From NCBI GenBank assembly GCA_035354435.1, contig DAOQAY010000037.1, positions 1-23,352 of the forward strand: a stretch of 23,352 bases of DNA. The letters run 5' to 3'. Position numbers and translations under genes: made by a program. Position 1 is the stretch's first letter, and every line of letters starts with the position of its first letter. Positions 1 through 8,376 of this stretch are shown piece after piece. Below the pieces are notes generated by a model. It ran no database searches. It saw only the letters and a program-made list of their open reading frames with translations, and had not been told where the DNA came from. This DNA is from JAKLDO01 sp035354435 (GTDB lineage Bacteria > UBP6 > UBA1177).

Positions 1-3000
1 GCAACTGCACAACTGCATCCGCTGCCGCCCAGTGTTGATACCGGATTTTCATCCGTGACTTCATCATCGTCTGTTCCGTCCGCATCGGGCATCATTGAAT
101 CTTCATCAGATCCGGTATTTCCGGTGTTACCTGTGTCACCTGAATCTTCATCTGTTCCTGTGTTTCCTGTATTTCCGGTATCACCTTGGTCTTCATCAGT
201 TCCGGTATTTCCAGTATCGCCGGTGTCGGCATCTGCGATATCATCTGTGTCGGACTGTGTGTTTCCGGTATCTTCATCAGTTACATCTTCGTCAGCCGCT
301 GTGTCTCCGGTATCACCTGTATCGGTATCCGCAGCTGTATTGCCTGTGTCACCAGTGTCAGCATCATCGTCAGATCCGGTGTCTCCTGTATCTGCATCAT
401 CATCCGCAGCTGTATCTGCATCATCAGGCTCTTCACCGGGGATCTCTTCAACTGTCAGTGTGTATCCGCCGCCGCCTGATATTGATTCTACAACAAGAAC
501 AAGGGTACCGTCAGATGCCGCCATGAACTCTGTCTCTTCTGTTCCTCCGTTATTTACATCAACTGCATCTACGCATGCCTCTTCATCAGCACAGGTTCCA
601 AGAACTGCAACTGCAAGGTCGTTAGCTCCGTCAACTTTGATCCTGTATGTGTTACCGCCTTTTACAACAAGACTGTAAACCACATCGCTGGAAGAATCTT
701 TTATTTCATCACAGCCTGTTCCATACGATGTAACATGGTCGGGTCTGCCTTCTGTCGTGTTGATATTCTCATACGGGAATGAAGAGATCTCTATCGCCGT
801 TGTACATGTTCCGGATGTCTCTCCTGTCGATTCGCATATTCCAGATGTGCACTTATATGTCGTCCAGCTGTAGCCGTCGCCTGTGCAATCCGTTTCATCA
901 GGCCGGAATCCGTCAGTACATGTTATGTCAGTACCGTTGCAGAAGTCATCTACATCGCATTCTCCGGCAGATGCTCTGCATGGAGTGTTAGCTGCTTTAG
1001 GTGCGTTTTCAGGGCATGCGCCTGATATTCCGTCACACTTTGCATCCTCTTCACAAAGCTCGACTCCGGCACGGCATACTGTATCAGCTGCAACAAGTTT
1101 GCATTCCGGTGTACAGCATGTACCTTCCGATGTTTCACACTCTTCACCCGGCTCAATTATTCCGTTGCCGCATTCAGCAATGTCATCACAGGTATGTCCG
1201 TCAACATTCAACTCATATCCTATTTCACAGCTGCATGTGAAGCCGCCTTCAGTATCTGCGCAGTTCTGGTCGCAGTTGTCTGTGTTCTCAGCACATTCAT
1301 CAACATTACTGCATGTGTAGCCGTCGCCTGAATATCCTTCGTTGCAGGTGCAGTCATAACCGGGTTCGGTATTACTGCATACTGCGTTGACATTGCAGGT
1401 ATCGGTTCCTTCGCTGCACTCATTTATGTCACTGCATGTGAAACCGTTTCCGTTGTATCCGAAATTACAGATACAACTGTATGAACCTGCTGTGTTTTCG
1501 CATGTTGCATTTGCATCACATCCGTCCGATTCCATACTGCATTCATCTATATCGTCACATGCTTTACCGTCTACATTCAAAGTGTAGCCTGAATCACATG
1601 AACAGCTGTATGAACCGGNNNNNNNNNNNNNNNNNNNNNNNNNNNNNNNNNNNNNNNNNNNNNNNNNNNNNNNNNNNNNNNNNNNNNNNNNNNNNNNNNN
1701 NNNNNNNNNNNNNNNNNNTTACCGTCTACATTCAAAGTGTAGCCTGAATCACATGAACAGCTGTATGAACCGGCTGTATTATTGCAGTTTTGTGCACAAC
1801 CGCCGTTCGCTGTGTCACACTCGTTGATATCGGCAAACTCAGCCGAGACAGTTATATCTGCCGTTACATTTGTATCAGTTCTCGATGAAGTTAAAACATC
1901 ATCACTCCACTTAACAAAAGAATAACCTGCATCCGGCACAGCTGTTATTTCAGTCCCATCTGAACCGTAATTTACAGTCTGCGGCGAAGTCCCGGTAATT
2001 GAGCCGCCTGTCCCTGCCGTGTAAGTAAGAGTGTATGACGAAAGCATCCAGTTGATATTATTACCTGAATCTGTAAAGTGATGAACATTTATCAAATTTG
2101 CATTGATATTTTCTGAATCTTTTACATTCACATAATCAATATCTCTTGAACTCTGAGGGTTGATCTTCCAGCGGTTCCCCGAAAGATCACTTCTCAAAGA
2201 CAACTCCTGTCCTGCCGCACCTTTTAAAGTAAGCGTTCCTGTTACAGTCGTCGTACTTCCATGTTCAAAAGATAAAGTATCTGCAGAAGATACTGTTTTA
2301 AAAAGATTGTAAAAAGAAGTATCTCCTGCAACAGTCTGTGCTGTCCCGCCAAGGAAAACTGTTGCAATTCCGGTATCAATAGTTCCGCCTGCATTAATAA
2401 AATTACCATCCACTGTGATATCGGAACTCAGTACTGGTGAAGCTGTCACCGAAATGACAACATTGTTAATTTCAGGCGCTCCGGATATAGAAACCTCGGA
2501 ACCGCCAGTCCATTTGTAAATTCCGATATTATCCGACGACACAGGAACACCGTCAGACCAGTTTAAGGCATTAGACCAACTGTTGTCCACTGCGCCCAGC
2601 CATGTGTCAAATGCCTCGGAATCCACCCAGTCGGAATCATCCATATTCGTGAGGGTGCCGTCATTTCCGTTCCCTGAGAAATCCTGCAAAGTTGTACCGC
2701 TCGTATTATCAAAGTTGTAATAAGCTAAAAGACCGGTTTCATTTCCTGTAAGATTACGCATCATGTTCTCGCGTATTTCAGAGGCAGTTCTCGCAGTGTT
2801 CCAGATACGGACTTCGTCCATTTTAACATTTGAAATAAAACCTATTCCCCAGTCAGCACCTAAATACAAGCGATCTGTTCCATCAAGCGCATAACTGTAA
2901 GTCATTATTTTTTCAGCAACTTTTTTCCCATCCACATAAATAGAAACATTCTTGTTGTCATAAACAAATGCCAAATGGTACCATTTATATGCCTCTAATG

Positions 3001-4672
3001 TGAAATCGCTGTTTAATACATCGTTCTGGTTTGATGAGTTTGATACGAACAAATTTATTTTATTGTCCGCAGATTTATACGAAATAATTCTCTGATTTAT
3101 TCCGCCGTCATCAATATGAATAATATTCTGCTGATCCGTCAAGTCATTGAAATAAAGATAGGATTCTATTGTAATAGCTGTGGACCCCGATGAGTTTAAA
3201 TCTGCATAAACATAATCATTCACTCCGTCAAAATCCAGAGCGTTTTTAGGCCCGGACATTGCCGGGGAAGCCTGCCATTCACTACCTGACATATTTGTAA
3301 GAGTTCCGTCGTTGCTGTTCTTTGAATCTTCAAGAACAGTGCCTGCCGTTTCATTAAACTTGTAATAAGCAGCCAAATTTGTTTCTGACACAGGATCGGG
3401 AAGCTCTCTATACATGTTCTGGCGGATCTCAGATTCTGTACGGATGTCGTTCCAGATACGGATCTCATCGATTTTACCGTTGAAATGATTTTCATTCAGA
3501 TCATTCCACGGAGCCATACCGATAATCAGAGCGTTCGTTGTCGTTATATCATAACTCGCAGTAGCAACATCGATCACTGTCTGTCCGTTAATGTATCCTT
3601 TAAGTCTGTCACCGGATTTCCATGTCATTGCGAGATGAATCCACTGATTGTTCGGAATTGTCATAGTGCTGGTTCCCTGTGTAAAAGTAGAACCGTTGTT
3701 CCATGTCTCAATGAAAAGCAGATCCTGATCCGTGATACCGACAACAAAACCTTTTTCATGGGAAGAACTCAGTGATTTTCCTATCAGTTTTGTGGTTTTT
3801 GTTTCAGCCTTGTTAATCCACATTTCAACTGTAAATTCAGTAAAGTTCAGAGAACTGTCATGAGGAACAGTTACATAATCATCCGTTCCGTCAAAAACCA
3901 GAGCATTGCTTCTGTTTTCAACAGGAAGAGCGCCGCTTGTGATCTCAAGTTTATCGAAATACGGCTGCCTCTGCTCTCCCGATGCAAGAAACTGGGCATA
4001 AAAAGCCACTCTGTCAGGAGCAATCGTATCACCGAATGTGAAAGTGTTGTCATATACTTCACTTCCATCTCTGCCGGTTGCGTAAACTCTGAGCTCCGTT
4101 AAACTTACAAGCTCGAAATGAATCGTCATTGCATCCGTTCCGTAATTAAGGAACATATTTGAACCATTTATTGTAATTGTTCCCGATCCACCCATTTTTA
4201 TTGTGACAAGTGTGGTCACACCGCTCATCAGCACAATCCCTTTTTCTCCCGAACCGTTTGAATCCCAGTTCACTCCCCACTGGAAACTGAAAGTGCCTCC
4301 TACACTAAGAGGAGAGCTGAATGGTCTTACAGCATCGACCAATGCTCCTGAAGCATCAGGATTTGCATAAAGAGCGAAAGATTCTGTCGACATTCCTGAA
4401 ATTCCAGCCGTGGCCGGGTCACCGATAAAATTACCAGCAGAACCAGTGCCTGCATTTATCATTATTGCCCATGGGCCGAAACCTGTTCCGCCGTTCGATC
4501 CGTCAATCCACGGATTTGAAACACCATAATTGGAACCCTGATCAGAAGCTAAGATGCTTTTTGTCTGCATCATAACTTTCTCTTCTTCATGTGAGCTGCC
4601 AGTGTCAATTGAATTACTGCAAGAAACAAAAGACATAAAAAAAATCCATGAAATAACAAGCAGTTTTTTCAT
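1..4672 (-). CDS. Large mosaic surface lipoprotein (LamG, InlB-like, EGF, disintegrin-like, PPC), C-terminus cut by window edge
   Basis: The start at 4672 has an AGAGGGG ribosome site and opens a signal peptide ending FVSC, read as a lipobox (Phe at -3 is unusual). Order by approximate residue: a Gly-rich N-terminal domain; LamG-like domain 1 (255-435, DGTDDYVTV) and 2 (477-655, DGVNDYVYA), each ending in an AYYxF strand; a beta-rich segment; a divergent InlB-type repeat (879-945, GYSFVKW); then EGF-like domains with DxxEC starts. Across the N gap the frame continues with more EGF-like domains, a disintegrin-like Cys-rich segment (about 855-1180), a PPC-like domain (about 441-825), an Asp/Gly/Thr linker and GSGCSC at the window edge. 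No stop was found in that frame on the far side of the gap, but it shifts by one base relative to the near side, so the 100-N length is nominal. Domain families are known for adhesion and carbohydrate or calcium binding; a role as a cell-surface adhesin is inferred. Ligand unknown. Confidence 0.85.
57..440 (-). repeat. Asp/Gly/Thr-rich low-complexity linker (GDTGNT, DEDTGNT units)
   Basis: On the minus strand this codes for degenerate units of GDTGNT, DTGDT and TDEDTGNT, between the PPC-like domain and the C-terminal GSGC motif. Such acidic tracts usually act as extended spacers that carry a domain away from the membrane. The same type of tract appears in the lipoprotein at 11949. Confidence 0.85.
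1564..1773. repeat. Identical 55-base sequence on both sides of an assembly gap
   Basis: Bases 1564-1618 and 1719-1773 are identical and each abuts the N run. They encode the second half of an EGF-like domain. Overlaying the two copies restores a continuous reading frame, so they may be one sequence seen twice at the ends of two contigs, or two neighbours of a collapsed tandem array. Confidence 0.9.
1619..1718. other. Assembly gap of exactly 100 N
   Basis: A run of 100 N inside the EGF-like array. The length is a placeholder: keeping 100 bases puts the two sides in different frames, whereas the coding sequence on both sides is clearly one protein. Confidence 0.97.
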
Positions 4673-4717
4673 CACATACCCCTCTTTAAAAAGTTGACTG
4701 ACAATTACGACCTTTAA

Positions 4718-4745
4718 ATTATAATCCAAATGCATTATTTTTCAA
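4718..4745 (-). promoter_or_regulatory. Sigma-70-type promoter for the mosaic lipoprotein
   Basis: On the minus strand, TTGAAA (4745-4740) and a perfect TATAAT (4723-4718) are 16 bases apart. Transcription would start near 4711, which lies downstream of the upstream in-frame ATG at 4735 and so supports 4672 as the true start. Confidence 0.7.
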
Positions 4746-4860
4746 ATTATCATATGAGATACCAATACTTTAAAGTAGCTGAAAAAATATTCCGAATTTG
4801 GAATTTAATTTTAACATGCCGGCCTGTTTACCGTCCATATCTTACAATATCTTTTTTGTT

Positions 4861-4890
4861 TTGACTTTTTCGGGGTTTTAGTCTTATCTA
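4861..4890 (+). promoter_or_regulatory. Possible promoter for the beta-helix gene
   Basis: TTGACT at 4861-4866 is followed by TTATCT at 4884-4889 or TATCTA at 4885-4890 (17-18 base spacer). The -35 is good, the -10 poor. It sits about 45 bases before the start at 4933 in the divergent intergenic region. Confidence 0.4.
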
Positions 4891-4932
4891 TCTACACGAT
4901 TGTGTTTTTCAATTTTTTCAAGGAGTATGATT

Positions 4933-7530
4933 ATGAAGAAGTTATTTGTTTTTCTATTATTTATCACGGCTGTGTCTTCGATCAATGCGGCAACAAGGAC
5001 GGTATGTGCTGTCGGTTGCGATTACACTTCGGTTAAAACTGCGGTCAATGCGGCTGTGGCAGATGACATTATTGATGTACATGCCGGAACATATCAGGAT
5101 TATAACATTGTAATCGCCAAAAACCTTACGATCCAGGGTGCAGGAATGCATGACACTATCATTCAGGCGGCATCAAAGGAAGGAAGTGCCAGCTACAGAG
5201 TTTTCAAAATTACTGATGGAACCGTAACATTTAAAAATATGACCATCAGATATGGATATTCAAGTATCGACGGCAATTACGGCGGAGGTATTTCATTTGC
5301 AGGAACATCGCTGACTGTCGATAACTGCTACATAAACGCCAACAAAGGTTACTACGGGGCAGGCGGATTATACATCACCGCCGGAACTGTCGACATAAAT
5401 AGATCGGTAATACTCGGGAACAAAGGCAACAGCGATTACGGTGGCGGGATATATGCCTATAATTCAACAGTTACGGTTACAGAATCGACAATAAGCGGCA
5501 ACAGCGCAGGATACGGCGGCGGAATTTACACAACAAACGCAACAATGATATTTGACAGGTCTGTCATTTCAGGCAACACTGCGTCAAGCTACGGCGGCGG
5601 AATATATAATTATAACAATTCTTCAATTTCTATGAAGAATACTACCATAAGCAATAATTTTGCATATGCAGAAGACGGCGGCGGAATACTGAATTCAGGA
5701 GGCTGTTATATAAAGATCGATAACGGAACAATTGCAGGAAACTTCTCTATGGATCAGGGCGGAGGAATTTACAACTCTTCTTCAGCCAGAGTTGAAATGA
5801 GAAACACAATTATCGCCGACAATATGGCAAACTCCACCCCTAATGACTGTTTTGGCGTTCTTGATTCTTACGGATATAATCTGATCGAAAACCTCTCTTT
5901 CTGTGCTATCGGAACTGACAACTCGCACAATGTTCTGGGAAGAGATCCTAAACTTGAACCCTTATCGACAAACGGCGGAAGCACTGCAACTCATGCAATA
6001 ATCTATGATTCTCCTGCTCTCGATGCCGGAGTATGCACCGACATGGCAGGAAATACTGTTGCAACTGACCAGAGAAATATCGCAAGACCTCACGGAACGA
6101 CATGCGATATCGGAGCTTACGAATATAACGGAGAGATTCCAGTCACAAAATATGCCTGCTGGGACAATAATGAAGACGATATCTGTCAACCAGAAACTGA
6201 AGATTTCAACGGTGATGGAGACTGTACACCACAGGACTGCAAAGGCGAAGACGGTTTGTCATGCTGGGATCTTGACGGTGACAGAACTTGTAATGTCGCT
6301 ACAGAAGATTTTAACGGTGACAGTGCATGCACGATCACTGACTGCCGCGGAACACCGGGGCCCAACGGATATGCCTGCTGGGATCTTATTGCCAACCACA
6401 CTTGCGATGCAGGAACTGAAGACACGAACGGTGACGGATTCTGCAATATTCAAGACTGTCAGGGAACTGCAGGAAGCGACGGAGCTGACGGATACAACTG
6501 CTGGGACCTTGATACAGACTACATATGCGACCCTGTTGAAGATAAAAATGCTGACGGAGACTGTACAGTGGCAGACTGTCAGGGAGTTCAGGGAGCGACA
6601 GGCGCCGCAGGCGTCAGCTGCTGGGATATAAATGCGAACGGATCATGTGATGCCCTGACCGAAGACCAGAATAAGGATACGCAGTGTAACATCCTTGACT
6701 GCAGAGGAGCCACAGGCGCAACAGGAAGCGACGGAGCAGACGGTACGGACGGATTCTCCTGCTGGGACGGAAACACCAACCACATCTGCGACCCTGCTGA
6801 AGACCTTAACGGAGATTCGTTCTGCACAGTGGCCGACTGCAAAGGTGCAAACGGTTTTTCATGCTGGGATATAGACAGCGACTACACCTGCGATCCTGTT
6901 GAAGATAAAGACGGTGACAATGCCTGCTCACCTTCAGATTGTAAGGGTGATACAGGTACCGACGGATCTGACGGAACAGACGGTCTTAACTGCTGGGACA
7001 CGAATACAAATGGTGTCTGCGACCTTGGAACAGAAGATTATGACAGCGACGGTGATTGTGATGTCATAGACTGCCGTGGAGCATCTGACGGCTTTTCATG
7101 CTGGGATACAAATATGAACAGGATCTGTGATCCGAGTGAAGATATGGATGGAGACGGCAACTGTCTTGTTTCAGACTGCCGCGGCAAAGACGGCGTTGAC
7201 GGAAAAGATGGCGCTGACGGTACTGACGGATCCGATGGAACCGATGGAATCAACGGAACCAACGGTACTAACGGCACTAACGGAGATGATGGTGTTGATG
7301 GCGAAGACGGTACTGATGGAATAAACGGGACAAACGGAACTAATGGAACTGACGGAAAAAATGGCCTTGACGGAGAAGCCGGAACCGACGGCATTGATGG
7401 TAAGAACGGCTCAGGGTGTGCAATGGTGGCAGTTGACAGCGATCAGAGTTCCTTTTTCATTCTGCTTATGATTGCACTCTTTTTTATTTTACTTGAAATA
7501 TATCTCAACCCAATTAAATTAGGTGAGTAA
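4933..7530 (+). CDS. Secreted beta-helix protein with Cys-Trp-Asp repeats, collagen-like tract and C-terminal membrane segment
   Basis: The ATG at 4933 is chosen over the one at 4927 because AGGAG (4921-4925) is 7 bases from it. The 865-residue product has a signal peptide (MKKLFVFLLFITAVSS), then a parallel beta-helix of pectate-lyase type (about 33-330) with recurring GGGIY turns, then a segment like the choice-of-anchor Q domain (about 345-400; DAGVC, CDIGAYEY). Residues 409-750 hold nine CWD repeats, 751-828 a Gly-X-Y tract, Cys829 follows in GSGC, and 838-857 is hydrophobic (FFILLMIALFFILLEIYL). The short tail NPIKLGE lacks the Arg-rich end typical of MYXO-CTERM. The family suggests a surface-displayed protein; no catalytic residues were identified, so enzymatic activity is not claimed. 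It is divergent from the mosaic lipoprotein and probably co-transcribed with the next gene. Confidence 0.85.
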   Translation: MKKLFVFLLFITAVSSINAATRTVCAVGCDYTSVKTAVNAAVADDIIDVHAGTYQDYNIVIAKNLTIQGAGMHDTIIQAASKEGSASYRVFKITDGTVTFKNMTIRYGYSSIDGNYGGGISFAGTSLTVDNCYINANKGYYGAGGLYITAGTVDINRSVILGNKGNSDYGGGIYAYNSTVTVTESTISGNSAGYGGGIYTTNATMIFDRSVISGNTASSYGGGIYNYNNSSISMKNTTISNNFAYAEDGGGILNSGGCYIKIDNGTIAGNFSMDQGGGIYNSSSARVEMRNTIIADNMANSTPNDCFGVLDSYGYNLIENLSFCAIGTDNSHNVLGRDPKLEPLSTNGGSTATHAIIYDSPALDAGVCTDMAGNTVATDQRNIARPHGTTCDIGAYEYNGEIPVTKYACWDNNEDDICQPETEDFNGDGDCTPQDCKGEDGLSCWDLDGDRTCNVATEDFNGDSACTITDCRGTPGPNGYACWDLIANHTCDAGTEDTNGDGFCNIQDCQGTAGSDGADGYNCWDLDTDYICDPVEDKNADGDCTVADCQGVQGATGAAGVSCWDINANGSCDALTEDQNKDTQCNILDCRGATGATGSDGADGTDGFSCWDGNTNHICDPAEDLNGDSFCTVADCKGANGFSCWDIDSDYTCDPVEDKDGDNACSPSDCKGDTGTDGSDGTDGLNCWDTNTNGVCDLGTEDYDSDGDCDVIDCRGASDGFSCWDTNMNRICDPSEDMDGDGNCLVSDCRGKDGVDGKDGADGTDGSDGTDGINGTNGTNGTNGDDGVDGEDGTDGINGTNGTNGTDGKNGLDGEAGTDGIDGKNGSGCAMVAVDSDQSSFFILLMIALFFILLEIYLNPIKLGE
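6157..7182 (+). repeat. Nine Cys-Trp-Asp repeats with paired EF-hand-like loops
   Basis: CWD begins at residues 409, 444, 482, 523, 563, 610, 644, 687 and 723. A typical unit reads CWD-x-[DN]-x-[DN], then a Cys, an acidic ED, a loop such as DFNGDGDC, and DC-[RKQ]-G. Loop 1 (e.g. DLDTDYICDPVE) and loop 2 (e.g. DTNGDGFCNIQD) both place acidic or Asn ligands at positions 1, 3 and 5 and an acid at 12 of a 12-residue loop. Each unit has four cysteines. Short Gly-X-Y stretches separate several units. Three units (3, 5, 8) have an extra residue in loop 1. Confidence 0.85.
7183..7416 (+). repeat. Collagen-like Gly-X-Y tract, 26 triplets, proline-free
   Basis: Residues 751-828 are 26 consecutive Gly-X-Y triplets, mostly GTD, GTN, GKD and GID, with no proline. 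Directly after it come Cys829 and the membrane segment. Confidence 0.9.
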
Positions 7531-7551
7531 TTTTTCTTTTCGGAGGTTTTG

Positions 7552-8286
7552 ATGCTCGGACTTGCAATCGCTCTATCAGGCGCTCTAATTGTAGGTATTC
7601 TCATAGGATATCTTGTCAATCTCGGTTTCGGTATTTTCCTCGGACTGTTCACTGCCATAGGTCTTTTCATCTTTTTCACACGGTTTTTCTCAAAAAAACT
7701 GCAAACTGTTTTCACTGCTGCGAATGTCGAGATCCAGAAACAGCAGTTCGAAAGAGCGATATCAATATTGAAGGAAGGGTATAAGTACAATAATTACGCC
7801 TTTCTGGTAAAAGCCCAGATTGATAGTCAGATAGGTGTCATACTTTATACTCAGAAAAAATTTGGAGAGGCTTATAAATATCTTCAGCATTCCAATCCGA
7901 GAATAATGATGGGCTACCTGATGCTTATAATAGGTCATATCAAGAACAACAAAACTAAAAACCTTGATAGAGATATCCAGCTTCTGATTAGATTTAACAA
8001 AAAAGACCCTTTTGTTTATTCTGCTGTCGCCTATTTGTACGAAGAGGAACTTAATGACAGGGAAAAAGCCTCTGAAATACTTAACAAAGCTGTTAAAGTC
8101 ATGCCGGACAATCAGAAGATAAAAGAACATCTCACCTCTTTCCAGAACAATAAACCGTTCAAAATGGATAAATACGGCGAAATGTGGTACCAGCTTATGC
8201 TTGACAGAAAAGGTGTAACGAGACTTCAGAACAAAATGATGCGTGATCAGCAGCGCAGTATGAAAGTCAGAACAAAAATAAGATAA
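7552..8286 (+). CDS. Membrane-anchored TPR-like protein of unknown function
   Basis: The ATG at 7552 is preferred to a TTG three bases earlier; GGAGG at 7542-7546 is 5 bases upstream. The 244-residue product begins with two hydrophobic helices (about 1-21 and 25-46; GALIVGILIGYLV, GIFLGLFTAIGLFIFF) separated by a short turn, followed by helical repeats of TPR type (ERAISILKEGYKY; EKASEILNKAVKVMPDNQKI) and a basic tail (MRDQQRSMKVRTKIR). The repeats would lie in the cytoplasm or periplasm depending on topology, which is not decided here. It starts 21 bases after the beta-helix gene and probably shares its transcript. No recognised family beyond TPR-like. Confidence 0.8.
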   Translation: MLGLAIALSGALIVGILIGYLVNLGFGIFLGLFTAIGLFIFFTRFFSKKLQTVFTAANVEIQKQQFERAISILKEGYKYNNYAFLVKAQIDSQIGVILYTQKKFGEAYKYLQHSNPRIMMGYLMLIIGHIKNNKTKNLDRDIQLLIRFNKKDPFVYSAVAYLYEEELNDREKASEILNKAVKVMPDNQKIKEHLTSFQNNKPFKMDKYGEMWYQLMLDRKGVTRLQNKMMRDQQRSMKVRTKIR

Positions 8287-8317
8287 CCATTACTATTCTT
8301 AAAAAAAACTCAATAAA

Positions 8318-8345
8318 TTGTACTTTTCCTGATATTTGATACAAT
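8318..8345 (+). promoter_or_regulatory. Extended -10 promoter before the HEAT-repeat gene
   Basis: TG-a-TACAAT at 8337-8345 is an extended -10, with a weak TTGTAC (8318-8323) 16 bases upstream. Transcription would begin near 8352. This is the only convincing signal in the 90-base spacer between the TPR-like and HEAT-repeat genes. Confidence 0.5.
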
Positions 8346-8376
8346 CATTCTGAAAAATTTGTCCAGAGTCTAAAAC

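Larger units (their letters stand above)
1172..1838 (-). repeat. EGF-like domain array within the mosaic lipoprotein
   Basis: Read on the minus strand, domains start with NECD, DECS, NECS and DECA and each carries six cysteines in EGF order, with G-Y/F-x-C-x-C cores such as GSYSCSCDSGY. The D-x-D/N-E-C openings are the calcium-binding EGF signature. At least four complete domains are visible if the two copies flanking the gap are the same one, more if the gap hides further copies. Confidence 0.85.

Noticed and set aside
55..678. Plus-strand open frame rich in Val-Ser-Pro and Ser
   Set aside because: It is the antisense reading of the Asp/Gly/Thr linker and PPC-like domain of the minus-strand lipoprotein.
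1577..1618. Stop near 1577 ending the mosaic lipoprotein after the gap
   Set aside because: It arises only by reading the arbitrary 100-N length in one frame; the neighbouring frame continues with EGF-like domains.
4673..4735. Upstream in-frame start (ATG 4735) for the mosaic lipoprotein
   Set aside because: It would lie upstream of the predicted transcription start (near 4711) and would bury the signal peptide.
6157..7182. Dockerin domain or cellulosome component
   Set aside because: The loops resemble dockerin loops but the fixed CWD, four cysteines and Gly-X-Y spacers do not fit a dockerin pair, and no cohesin was seen in the window.
7038..7394. Minus-strand open frame rich in Pro-Ser-Val
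   Set aside because: It is the antisense shadow of the collagen-like and CWD tracts.
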